Shown in pieces: positions 1 through 7,588 of a DNA stretch of 29,055 nucleotides. Each line of letters opens with the position of its first letter. Position 1 is the stretch's first letter. The notes beneath the pieces were generated by a model. The model searched no databases. It had not been told where the DNA came from and saw nothing but the letters and a program-made list of their open reading frames with translations. Source of the DNA: an uncultured Alphaproteobacteria bacterium (GTDB taxonomy: Bacteria > Pseudomonadota > Alphaproteobacteria > Micavibrionales > Micavibrionaceae). The stretch covers positions 1-29,055 of the forward strand of contig CAMLMM010000020.1 of NCBI GenBank assembly GCA_946481105.1, read 5' to 3'. Made by a program: the position numbers and the translations under genes.

Positions 1-60
1 TTGCATGTTTTAGGCCTGCCGCCAGCGTTCGTTCTGAGCCAGGATCAAACTCTCAAGTTT
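1..60 (-). rRNA. rrs: 16S ribosomal RNA, 5' end only (partial)
   Basis: Read on the minus strand, bases 60 down to 1 match the universally conserved first ~60 nucleotides of bacterial 16S rRNA, including the GAGTTTGATCCTGGCTCAG primer region followed by AACGCTGGCGGCAGGCCTA. The gene runs leftwards out of the window, so only its start is present. The mature 5' end is placed near 59-60 by alignment with the E. coli start, from memory. Where E. coli reads CTAACACATGCAA this gene reads CTAAAACATGCAA, one substitution in a conserved stretch. Confidence 0.97.
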
Positions 61-315
61 GTATCCATGATTCTCTAAACATCACTATTTAGTTCTCAAG
101 TAAATTTATGAGACCTGCTATCTTGCGTCTTATTAAATAAGTCTGCATGAGCAGATTTCGCAAAACAACAGATCATTAACAACGTGACGATAATCACGCT
201 ACTGCTGCCTGCGAATCTTCTCTCTTCGTTTCACGATGTACAATAACCAGAGAACAAGCTGACCTGCCGGTTTTTCGACCGGGCGGTTAGTGCCCTCATT
301 TCATTAGGTTTGCGG
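61..315 (-). other. rRNA operon leader with boxA-like element
   Basis: This is the transcribed leader between the rRNA promoter (316-344) and the 16S 5' end. On the minus strand, 255-247 reads GTTCTCTGG. It is followed about 25 bases later by a GAGAGAAG...GCAGGC stretch, which resembles the boxA-type antitermination region of alphaproteobacterial rrn leaders (boxA usually GTTCTTTGA). A small hairpin TCTGC-ATGA-GCAGA lies at 142-155 and a CCGGT/ACCGG stem lies near 267-282. These may help RNase III processing. No protein-coding gene is apparent here. Confidence 0.5.
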
Positions 316-344
316 ACTATAGCGATAAGCTATTTTGTCGTCAA
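316..344 (-). promoter_or_regulatory. rRNA operon sigma-70 promoter
   Basis: On the minus strand the -35 box TTGACG (344-339) and -10 box TATAGT (321-316) are separated by exactly 17 bases. It faces the 16S gene and would start transcription near 308, about 250 bases before the mature 16S end. Both boxes are near consensus, as expected for an rRNA promoter. Confidence 0.85.
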
Positions 345-608
345 CCCCCAAAATCAAATTTTCATCAATTTTTTTTGGGTCGCCGCCGTGCAGTTTTGCT
401 TTGTTTTTCAAGCATCTCTGCGCTGCGGAGGTCGGCTTTATACGCAGGACCTTTTCGATTGTCAAACATCTTTTTTAATTTTTTATGAACTTTTTTCAAA
501 AATGGCGGAACTCTCCCGGTTTTCGGCTATTATTTCTTATCCTGGCGTGAATTTCTTCAAGTCCCGGCGTGATTAAACCCAAGTTCCAGTCCGCCTATTG
601 GGGAATAT

Positions 609-640
609 AAGGGGGGAAGTCCGTCCGACTCCCCTTTTTT
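609..640 (+). terminator. Intrinsic-terminator-like hairpin before the export gene
   Basis: AAGGGG (609-614) pairs with CCCCTT (631-636), and AGTC (618-621) pairs with GACT (627-630). A 3-base bulge lies on the left side and a short loop between. A run of T follows to 640, so it reads as a terminator on the plus strand. No plus-strand gene was found upstream, and the next gene starts 71 bases later. It may be an attenuator or may end a short untranslated transcript. Confidence 0.6.
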
Positions 641-710
641 GCCTTTGCAGCCTTCTGCATATGTTTTAACGTATCAACCATATTTTCTTATCAGGTTGCG
701 TTTCTTCACT

Positions 711-3257
711 ATGTATCGTTCTGAACGTGTTCTCCGCCCCCTGCTGACCCTGTTTTTTCTGGGTGTTTCCCCCTTGGTGGTGACCGCATCCCTGGCGGCG
801 GACAAGACCTCTGATTTTTCAAATTTTGTTGATCCAAAAAAAATTGCCCTTGATCCCGTGCTGCTGAACACAGACGATCTCGGCAATTACGATTTGTCGC
901 CCTACGCACCTGGCGCCGCTTCACTTTCACAGCCGGACACCACACAGCCCGCCATAAAAAAAGCCGCCATATCTGAACCGCTTTCGCCATTGGAAAAAAT
1001 TTACAGCGATCGTCTGAGGGAACCAATTACGCAATTCGGTTATGACACGTTTCCGGCAGATGGCCATACCAATGTGTCCGGCGCCGTGCAGGATGATTAT
1101 ATCCTTGAGCGTGGCGATGAAATCTCCGTCGTACTTCGCGGGCAGCAGAATATAAACACAACAGCGAAACTCAGCAGTGACGGGCAACTTGTGATCGGTG
1201 ATCTGCCGCCCGTGAGTGCCGCCGGCCGCAGTCTCCGCTCGATACAGGATGAAGTTAAATCCCTGCTGGGCGATTCATATAATTCCGATGTCTTTCTGTC
1301 GGTTACAAAAATACGCCAGATGAATATTCTTGTGACAGGCAATGTCGAAAAGCCAGGCCAGTATAACGTGCCCACATTCGGCACCATCCTCGACGCGCTT
1401 GGCGCTGCTGGCGGCGTACAGAAGTCAGGCACATTACGTCAGATAAAACTGGTACGCAGCAACCAGAGCGCCCTCATCGATTTATACGGTGTACTGGTTT
1501 ATGGTTCAAGCTCATCAAATCTCTCCCTGCGCGATGGCGATAAAATCATTGTTGGTCCGGTTGGACCGACACTGGCAATTGCCGGGGCTGCCAAGCGTCC
1601 CGCGATTTATGAGATTCTACCTGCCAGCCGTTCCATTTTTACCGAACGCGATTCAACCAGCCAGCGCCTGTCACTTGATGACCTGCTGGATTTATCGGGG
1701 GGACCATTATTGCCTGCCGACACGCGTTATCTGCGCTTCGATGTAAATGGCAACGACGCCGACAAGGTTTCTGACGTGCCGAATAAAATGCTCCGCGTGT
1801 TCGGGGATGGTGACATTCTTTATATCGGGCAGGCCACGCAGAATGGCCTATCGCAGCTGGATGGCAGCATCAATGTGAAGGGCAGCACATCATTAACCGG
1901 TCTCTTTGCCATTGCCGAGACACCGTCTCTCTCGTACCTGCTGCGTGGACGCAACAGCCTGAACAGCGACACTTACCCGCTGATCGGCCTTATCCAGCGC
2001 TGGAATCAAACGCAGATGGCGAATGAATTGATACCATTCTCGCCTCAGCGCATCACGACCGGCAAAGATGACGTGGATCTGCACGAATCCGATACCGTCT
2101 ATTTCTTTTCACGGGGCGATATCGCCCGCCTGAAAACCCCGACGGGACAGGACAGTGACGCGTCACTCAAGAATATTGAACCTGCCGCAGGCGGCGCACT
2201 GGCTTTTTCAGGACTGCCTGCCGATGTCCAGAATTTCTTGGTTGAACATTCTGTCTTTATTCGTGGGTCGGTCCGTGTGCCGGGGGCTTATCCGGTAGCC
2301 AAAGATACGAATCTTGAATCGCTGCTGGCCGTGGCGGGCGGCCCTTCCCTTGAGGCAAGCCTCGGGAATGTTGAGATCACCCAGCCGATGGCCGACAAAA
2401 CATCCCAGCGCACCACGATAAACCTGGCCTCAACACCGTCATCTCTTATCACCCTGCATCCCGGCGACACGATACGCGTGAACCAGAAGTTCCGCCGCCT
2501 CGAAGACCGCCATGTGCTACTGACCGGTGAAGTCAAAAACCCGGGCACCTATGACCTGATTCCCGGCGACACACTCAACAAACTGCTCGAACGCGCCGGC
2601 GGCCTGACCGAGCAAGCCTACACACAAGGCACGATTTTCAGCCGCAAGTCGGAACGGCAGCGTGAAGAACAGCGATATAAAGCTCAGGCTCAGTCGCTGG
2701 AACTTTCACTCGCCGGGGCGCTTCAGCAACGTGATGATGACAAAAAACCCAACGTCCAGGAAATCTCCCTGGCCCGTGATCTGATTACGCAATTGAAAGG
2801 CGCCGAAGCTCTGGGCCGCCTGACCGTCGAATCCGACCCGGCCATTCTGGAATCAAATCCTGAACTGGATATCCTGCTCGAAAGCGATGACCGGATTTAT
2901 ATTCCCAAACGTCCGCTGACGGTGCGTGTAGCAGGCGAAGTTCTGTCTCCGGCGGCTCTGCAATTCAAAACCGGGAAAAATCCGCGTGACTATATCAGTG
3001 AAGCCGGAGGATTTTCCTACAATGCCGACAGCGACCGGGCTTTTGTCGTTTATCCGAACGGCAGTGCGCAGCCACTGGCCGTGTCCGCCTGGAACCAGAG
3101 CGCGGTCATGATACCGCCCGGCTCCACCATTATCGTGCCGCGTGATCCGAAACCATTGACCTTTATGGATGGCGCGAAAGACCTGTCGCAAATTCTGGCT
3201 AACCTGGCGACAACGGCCATCTTCGCCGAAGATATCGCCAACGGGGATGACAATTGA
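711..3257 (+). CDS. Wza/KpsD-like outer-membrane polysaccharide export protein, multi-SLBB
   Basis: This 848-residue protein is a periplasmic/outer-membrane component of capsule or exopolysaccharide export. A signal peptide is visible (residues 1-29, cleavage after SLA, then ADK). A Poly_export domain lies at about 125-203 (DDYILERGDEISVVLRG). At least four SLBB-type repeats carry the ‘VxGxVxxPGxY’ signature, starting at about 205, 287, 514 and 600, and a weaker one lies at 735. Charged, likely coiled-coil sequence at 645-700 precedes the last repeat. A hydrophobic segment near the C-terminus (824-840) recalls the membrane anchor of larger KpsD/GfcE-type proteins. The ATG at 711 was chosen because it directly begins the signal peptide. 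An upstream in-frame TTG (639) lies inside a terminator hairpin and is unlikely. The Shine-Dalgarno is weak. The stop overlaps the next gene by 4 bases (TTGA), indicating translational coupling with the glycosyltransferase. Confidence 0.9.
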   Translation: MYRSERVLRPLLTLFFLGVSPLVVTASLAADKTSDFSNFVDPKKIALDPVLLNTDDLGNYDLSPYAPGAASLSQPDTTQPAIKKAAISEPLSPLEKIYSDRLREPITQFGYDTFPADGHTNVSGAVQDDYILERGDEISVVLRGQQNINTTAKLSSDGQLVIGDLPPVSAAGRSLRSIQDEVKSLLGDSYNSDVFLSVTKIRQMNILVTGNVEKPGQYNVPTFGTILDALGAAGGVQKSGTLRQIKLVRSNQSALIDLYGVLVYGSSSSNLSLRDGDKIIVGPVGPTLAIAGAAKRPAIYEILPASRSIFTERDSTSQRLSLDDLLDLSGGPLLPADTRYLRFDVNGNDADKVSDVPNKMLRVFGDGDILYIGQATQNGLSQLDGSINVKGSTSLTGLFAIAETPSLSYLLRGRNSLNSDTYPLIGLIQRWNQTQMANELIPFSPQRITTGKDDVDLHESDTVYFFSRGDIARLKTPTGQDSDASLKNIEPAAGGALAFSGLPADVQNFLVEHSVFIRGSVRVPGAYPVAKDTNLESLLAVAGGPSLEASLGNVEITQPMADKTSQRTTINLASTPSSLITLHPGDTIRVNQKFRRLEDRHVLLTGEVKNPGTYDLIPGDTLNKLLERAGGLTEQAYTQGTIFSRKSERQREEQRYKAQAQSLELSLAGALQQRDDDKKPNVQEISLARDLITQLKGAEALGRLTVESDPAILESNPELDILLESDDRIYIPKRPLTVRVAGEVLSPAALQFKTGKNPRDYISEAGGFSYNADSDRAFVVYPNGSAQPLAVSAWNQSAVMIPPGSTIIVPRDPKPLTFMDGAKDLSQILANLATTAIFAEDIANGDDN

Positions 3258-3991
3258 TATTCTCCGTCATCACGGTGACACGCAATAATCTGGACGGCCT
3301 GAAACGTACAGCCCAAAGTCTTCAGGCACAAAGCTGGCAGGACTACGAATGGGTTGTCATTGACGGGGCATCAACCGACGGCACGCCAGCCTATCTATCC
3401 GCACTGAATGATTCCCGCTTATCCTATATTTCCGAACCCGATAACGGCATTTACGAGGCGATGAATAAAGGCACCGTCAAAGCGCAAGGCGACTATTTGC
3501 TATTTATGAATGCGGGGGATACGCTGGCCAATGAAACTATTTTAAGCCGGATGGCCACACTTACCATCACACAGCCTGATTTTATCTATGGCGACTCGCA
3601 GGAAAACGGTTTCTACAAAAAGGCCCGCAGCCATAACCATATACATTACGGCATGTTTACCCACCATCAGGCGATGCTGTACCGGCGGAATACCTGGAAT
3701 GACCTGCGCTATGATACAAATTATAAAATCGCGGCAGACTACGATGCGACTTTGCGCTTTCTGCAACGGGCGGCGCAGGCGGCATACGTTCCTTTTGCTG
3801 TATGCGATTTTGAACCGGGCGGCATTTCGCAACGTGATGTGAAGACTGGCAGGAAGGAACAGTTTTTGTCCCGGCGCCGGAATAAGGTCTTGTCCCTGCC
3901 CATGAATGTTTCGATTTATCTGGCGCAGATGCTGGCATACCAGCTGCGCCGCCATATGCCGGGATTATACTGGGCGCTGAAAGCCAGATAA
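3254..3991 (+). CDS. Family 2 glycosyltransferase, WcaE-like
   Basis: This 245-residue GT-A-fold transferase probably adds one sugar to a lipid-linked polysaccharide repeat unit at the cytoplasmic face of the inner membrane. The N-terminus carries the GT2 nucleotide-sugar motif (ITVTRNN, then VVIDGASTDGT at 34-44). The segment SEPDNGIYEAMNKG (60-73) followed by NAGD (86-89) in the DxD position is characteristic of the colanic-acid WcaE-type subgroup. HHQAMLYRR further on fits the acceptor region. It starts at a TTG that overlaps the stop of the export gene (TTGA), so it is probably translated by coupling. It has no transmembrane segment. The donor sugar cannot be read from the sequence. Confidence 0.88.
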   Translation: MIFSVITVTRNNLDGLKRTAQSLQAQSWQDYEWVVIDGASTDGTPAYLSALNDSRLSYISEPDNGIYEAMNKGTVKAQGDYLLFMNAGDTLANETILSRMATLTITQPDFIYGDSQENGFYKKARSHNHIHYGMFTHHQAMLYRRNTWNDLRYDTNYKIAADYDATLRFLQRAAQAAYVPFAVCDFEPGGISQRDVKTGRKEQFLSRRRNKVLSLPMNVSIYLAQMLAYQLRRHMPGLYWALKAR

Positions 3992-3998
3992 CAGAAAA

Positions 3999-4190
3999 TC
4001 AAAGATATGGCCCCATGACCACTTCGCTTAATTTTTTATCTGTTGGCTTAGCGGGTACAAGGAAAGCTGACTTCACTGCCTGCTTAAGAAGAAAACCCAC
4101 TGCACTGCCAGCGACGGCAACGCCGCCAACAGCAATCTGAAATGCTTCAACATAACGGTTTGGCACCTGATATGGTGTTGATTGTGACAT
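3999..4190 (-). CDS. Small hypothetical protein with one hydrophobic segment
   Basis: This 63-residue protein is of unknown function. Residues ~17-37 are rich in Ala, Gly and Val and could form one membrane helix, followed by a basic segment. The ATG has a strong Shine-Dalgarno (GGGAGAG, 4 bases before the start), which supports a real gene. It follows the gene at 4206-4532 by 15 bases on the same strand and is likely co-transcribed with it from the promoter near 4600. It ends 7 bases from the converging glycosyltransferase gene. No family was recognised. Confidence 0.6.
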   Translation of the reverse strand: MSQSTPYQVPNRYVEAFQIAVGGVAVAGSAVGFLLKQAVKSAFLVPAKPTDKKLSEVVMGPYL

Positions 4191-4205
4191 TTAACTCTCC
4201 CTGAA

Positions 4206-4532
4206 TTATTTATGACTTAATGTTGGCGCATCCATCCGGCTCTGACGTTCTTCCATATCAGCGTGAATTTTCATTCCGCCGATAATCAGACTCCGGACCT
4301 CAAGTTTTTTCTCGTCCCGTATAAAACCATTCGGTTTAAATAAATCCGGTTTTTGCGCATACAGCTCGGTCAGAACAATCTGAACGGCGCGGGGATCTGC
4401 CCCTATATTTCTGGCTATATCGCGGGCCACAACACCATAACCGGGATGCGCGGCTGGGTCTTGAGAAACGACAGGTTCGCTCGCCCGACGCTTAAAAGCG
4501 GAGAATGCAGCATTTAAATACGCAACCAACAC
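4206..4532 (-). CDS. Small hypothetical protein
   Basis: This 108-residue soluble protein was not recognised. It has a GTG start preceded by CGGGAG, 7 bases away, and a promoter-like pair just upstream (4574-4602). Residues 30-65 (GYGVVARDIARNIGADPRAVQIVLTELYAQKPDLF) look helical, with the spacing of a small helical or winged-helix-like domain, but no family call is justified. The C-terminus is charged (MEERQSRMDAP). It lies inside the polysaccharide locus, between its two converging halves, and is probably co-transcribed with the small membrane protein at 3999-4190. Confidence 0.65.
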   Translation of the reverse strand: MLVAYLNAAFSAFKRRASEPVVSQDPAAHPGYGVVARDIARNIGADPRAVQIVLTELYAQKPDLFKPNGFIRDEKKLEVRSLIIGGMKIHADMEERQSRMDAPTLSHK

Positions 4533-4573
4533 AATAAACTCCCGTTTAATTTTTTAATTAGTTTTATCCTGCT

Positions 4574-4602
4574 AATATAGCAAAAACCTGTTTTCCAGGC
4601 AA
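4574..4602 (-). promoter_or_regulatory. Putative sigma-70 promoter for the two small genes
   Basis: On the minus strand TTGCCT (4602-4597) and TATATT (4579-4574) are separated by 17 bases. The start would lie about 35 bases before the GTG at 4532. This suggests the small genes can be transcribed apart from the upstream glycosyltransferase chain. Confidence 0.5.
4582..4599 (-). terminator. Short terminator-like hairpin after the GT2 gene
   Basis: On the minus strand CCTG-GAAAA-CAGG is followed by TTTTT, just after the stop of the glycosyltransferase at 4618. The stem has only 4 base pairs, so the call is weak. It overlaps the putative promoter of the small genes. Confidence 0.35.
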
Positions 4603-4617
4603 ACAAACACGATGCCT

Positions 4618-5436
4618 TTAACCGGTGGCGTCTAAGCTTCTGATAAGCCTTAAATATTTGCAGCGCAGCAAGGCCAGCTTCAATCCGGCCCGCCCATCAA
4701 GAAATCCACCTGATAAGATATAAGATAGAATAAAAACAATCTCGGGACGAAAATAATTCCCACGCAGGAAAATTTTAATACGCTCACGCCAGAGAACGGG
4801 GTCGCAGGGCCAGGCGCATTTTTTATTCATGCCTGATTCCCAGCGGGCGTATTTTTCATGACGAAACGCCCAGGCGCGCTCATCTAAAAGCGCATCATGT
4901 ATCAGGCTGGATTTTAAATATCCTATCTCCCCACTCACACCCGGCTTCAATACCGGCTGGTAATGGCCTTCGATTTCACCCATGCCGGGAATATCCAGAT
5001 CATCAACAACAGGAAACTCCATGCGCGTTTTATCCAACAAGGCAATTTTTTTATTCGGCAATCCATGGAGCAAAATTCTGCCATCGACGCGATAATGGCC
5101 GGTAATAAAAAATCCGGCATTTTCTGGCGGCTGACTAAAAACATTTCGCATTTCCTCTATCAATTCCGGCGTCACGATTTCATCCACATCGACAAAGAAT
5201 ATCCAGTCATGCCGACACGGTACATTCTCCAGGCACCATTGGCGTTTTTTCGGATATTGACCGTTCCAGACGAAATTTATAACCGTGGCGCCTCTGTCCA
5301 TGGCTATCTGCGCCGTGGCATCGCGCGACGCAGAATCGACCACAATAACTTCATCAAAATCTTTCAGGGCCTGCAGGCAATCGGCAATACGGGCCGCTTC
5401 ATTTTTAGTGGTAACGATAACGGTAACTGGAATCAT
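4618..5436 (-). CDS. Family 2 glycosyltransferase, WaaE/KdtX-like
   Basis: This 272-residue cytosolic GT-A transferase is of the type that adds glucose or a related sugar to LPS core or a polysaccharide. The N-terminal motif is VTTKNEAARIADCLQAL followed by DEVIVVDSASRDAT (28-41). The metal-binding DxD appears as VDVDE (82-86). The segment YPKKRQWCLEN (61-71) fits the WaaE-type ‘Q/KR’ region. Start choice: the ATG at 5436 forms an ATGA overlap with the stop of the chain-length gene and begins the conserved strand directly. A 7-residue upstream extension is possible but less likely. It is the last transferase of the leftward polysaccharide operon. Confidence 0.87.
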   Translation of the reverse strand: MIPVTVIVTTKNEAARIADCLQALKDFDEVIVVDSASRDATAQIAMDRGATVINFVWNGQYPKKRQWCLENVPCRHDWIFFVDVDEIVTPELIEEMRNVFSQPPENAGFFITGHYRVDGRILLHGLPNKKIALLDKTRMEFPVVDDLDIPGMGEIEGHYQPVLKPGVSGEIGYLKSSLIHDALLDERAWAFRHEKYARWESGMNKKCAWPCDPVLWRERIKIFLRGNYFRPEIVFILSYILSGGFLDGRAGLKLALLRCKYLRLIRSLDATG

Positions 5437-6257
5437 ATGGGGCGCGGCCCCCTGCATAAAGCAACGCCTGCGCCGCCTGCAAATCCCAATACTGTAAATA
5501 CCAGCAGATACAGCATCGGGTCCGGCGCGACCGGATGCGGCAGGCTGGATGCTTCCTCAATGACCTGTACGGCAAAAGGTTCATCCAGTGACAGCAGCAT
5601 CATCTGCCGTTCCTCGTTCAGCAGGAGTCGCGCCAGCGCCTGACGATGATCGGGGTTGAGCGATTCTTTCAACGATGTCCGCAGCCATTCAATCCGTTTG
5701 GCCGTGACATCTTTCTCCTGCGATTTAATCAGCTGGTCGTCGATCTTGCGCAACAATGTCAAAAGTTTAACCGCCATTTCCGGGTCGGGGTGACGATAGG
5801 TTATCCGCAGGCTCGGCGTTGCGCCGACCGGCTGTATATTGACATGGCGCATCAGATAGACATTCAGTTCTTCGGCGCTATCGACTTTGCGGCTGCCGCC
5901 GCGCCAGAAACTGTCCCCGGCGACCTGACTACGGATATCCGGCATCTGGAACATTACATTGGCCACTTTCGGCCCCCGCAGCGTCTGTTCAAACTTGCGG
6001 TAATTGGCATGATTATAGGCGGAGGCCATTGCCGGACCGCGCGGTGGCGTGGCGGCATTCTGCACGAATTGTTCAAACGGCGTATTATCATCAGTCGGCC
6101 CGACGATCATGCTGGCCTCGTAATGCGGGCGTTGAACGACCATCAGCAGCACCGCCAGCAGAATACCAATAAGAATACCCGCACAGCAGATGATGCGCTC
6201 CTGCCAGAGGCGGCGAATAACTTCGGTCAAATTGTCGGGCGCAGGAGTTTCAACCAT
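5433..6257 (-). CDS. Wzz-like polysaccharide co-polymerase (chain-length determinant)
   Basis: This 274-residue inner-membrane protein has the layout of polysaccharide co-polymerases. A transmembrane helix lies at ~22-41, followed by a periplasmic region that begins YEASMIVGPTDD and contains helical, charged segments. A Pro-rich stretch (SLPHPVAPDP) comes directly before a second transmembrane helix at ~250-268. The Wzz family sets the length of polymer made by Wzy. No cytoplasmic tyrosine-kinase domain follows, so it is not a Wzc-type fusion, and no kinase gene was seen nearby. It starts 21 bases after the family-4 glycosyltransferase, and its stop overlaps the next gene (ATGA). The Shine-Dalgarno is poor. 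Confidence 0.82.
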   Translation of the reverse strand: MVETPAPDNLTEVIRRLWQERIICCAGILIGILLAVLLMVVQRPHYEASMIVGPTDDNTPFEQFVQNAATPPRGPAMASAYNHANYRKFEQTLRGPKVANVMFQMPDIRSQVAGDSFWRGGSRKVDSAEELNVYLMRHVNIQPVGATPSLRITYRHPDPEMAVKLLTLLRKIDDQLIKSQEKDVTAKRIEWLRTSLKESLNPDHRQALARLLLNEERQMMLLSLDEPFAVQVIEEASSLPHPVAPDPMLYLLVFTVLGFAGGAGVALCRGPRPI

Positions 6258-6278
6258 GCGGCAAGTGTAGCAAAACTA

Positions 6279-7529
6279 TCAGGCAACACGAGATCTAATC
6301 GTGTCGCGCGCGCCTTTGATCCACGTTGAAATGGCATGCGGCGGGGAGAATTCCTGCCCGGCGCGCAATGCGCCGCTCTGCGCGGCAAACCAGGTATCGC
6401 CATCCGTGCGGAATTTCAAAATTTCCAGCGCCAGCTTGCGCGGCTGTCCCTGCGGCAGGACTTTGCCCGCCCCGTATTCATTAATGACCCGCGCGGTTTC
6501 GGTCTGGTCCGGCCCAATCAGAATGCACGGGCGGCCCGTGGCCAATGCCGCATAAAGCTTTGATGGCACCAGCATTCCGGCGGCTTCGTGTTTCATGCTG
6601 ATAAGATGCACGTCCCCGCTTTCCATCAGGTCGCGCAACCGGGCGCTCGGCTGTGTCGGCAGCAGACGGATATTATCCAGACCTCGGCGGGCGCGTTCCT
6701 GGGCAATGCGGTCAAACCCCGGCCCCTCGCCCACGAATACGAATTCGATTTCCGGGTGGTCGGCAATCAGCAAGGCCGCCGCATCCAGAATTGTGCCCAC
6801 CGGGTGCGCACGGCCCAGATTACCGGCATAGAGCACCCGGAATTTCGGGTCTTCATCGACAAAGAAAGGGCGGCGTTTCAGCAGTTCTTTGGATGCCTCC
6901 ATATCTGCCATATTGAAATTGGCAGCGGCGCGAATTTTGACCGGTTTTACCTGCGGCAGGGAGGTCAGCTCAAAATCCGGCCAGTTGGGAATAACCGTGA
7001 CTTTTGTCATGTCGAGCCCCGTATGCGCCAAATGGCGCGCCATGCAGCGCCCGACGACGACAACCCGGTCGCATGATTTCATGGCCCGGCGCGAAATATC
7101 GCGCATAATCTGCATCATGCGCGGCGAAATCTTCAGCCCCAGAATAGGCAGGATGTCGGGATAAAGGTCATGGCACCAGTGAATATGATGGGAACGTTTG
7201 ACGCGCGCCACAATACGTCCCACGACGACCAGTAAGGGCGGATCGGTAAGCGTCACCACCATCTGGTATTTTGGCATACGCAAGGCCGCCCATAAGAGCT
7301 TCACCCAGATAAGCCCATAGGCCAGAAGGGATTTGGCCGCCATGGCCTTCACGCGTTTCACAGTAACCGCGCCGTCTTTTTCAACGCTCGACTGAAGACC
7401 TGCCGTCAGAACCGTGACATCCCATCCATCGCGGGCGAAAGCCTGCGCCAAGTCCCGCAGAACCCGTCCGGTTGCTCCTTTATACGGCGGATATACGCGA
7501 TTAATGAAAAGTACTGACGGTCTTCGCAT
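6279..7529 (-). CDS. Family 4 glycosyltransferase, WbuB-like
   Basis: This transferase of about 416 residues has the GT-B fold. The N-terminal acceptor domain shows SVLFINRVYPPYKGATGRVLRDLAQAFARDGWDVTVLTA. The C-terminal donor domain starts near FRVLYAGNLGRAH and contains the nucleotide-sugar site PSKLYAALATGRPCILIGPDQTETA with a nearby conserved acidic residue. This is the pattern of WbuB-type transferases of O-antigen and capsule loci. It probably works at the inner-membrane face. Start choice is uncertain: an ATG four codons earlier (7541) is also possible, and neither has ideal Shine-Dalgarno spacing. The chosen Met precedes RRPSVLFIN. It lies 60 bases after the O-antigen ligase-like gene on the same strand. 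Confidence 0.88.
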   Translation of the reverse strand: MRRPSVLFINRVYPPYKGATGRVLRDLAQAFARDGWDVTVLTAGLQSSVEKDGAVTVKRVKAMAAKSLLAYGLIWVKLLWAALRMPKYQMVVTLTDPPLLVVVGRIVARVKRSHHIHWCHDLYPDILPILGLKISPRMMQIMRDISRRAMKSCDRVVVVGRCMARHLAHTGLDMTKVTVIPNWPDFELTSLPQVKPVKIRAAANFNMADMEASKELLKRRPFFVDEDPKFRVLYAGNLGRAHPVGTILDAAALLIADHPEIEFVFVGEGPGFDRIAQERARRGLDNIRLLPTQPSARLRDLMESGDVHLISMKHEAAGMLVPSKLYAALATGRPCILIGPDQTETARVINEYGAGKVLPQGQPRKLALEILKFRTDGDTWFAAQSGALRAGQEFSPPHAISTWIKGARDTIRSRVA

Positions 7530-7588
7530 CCCTATGGGCATCCCTCGAGTTTACTCTTGTATTTTTTATGTGTGTGGTGATGGCCCTG

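Noticed and set aside
310..576. Open frame of 88 codons on the plus strand after the rRNA promoter
   Set aside because: It overlaps the rRNA promoter, has no ribosome site, and its translation is Phe-rich and unlike protein; the region is AT-rich spacer.
639..710. TTG start giving a 24-residue longer export protein
   Set aside because: The TTG lies inside the terminator T-run without a ribosome site, and the extension would hide the signal peptide that begins at 711.
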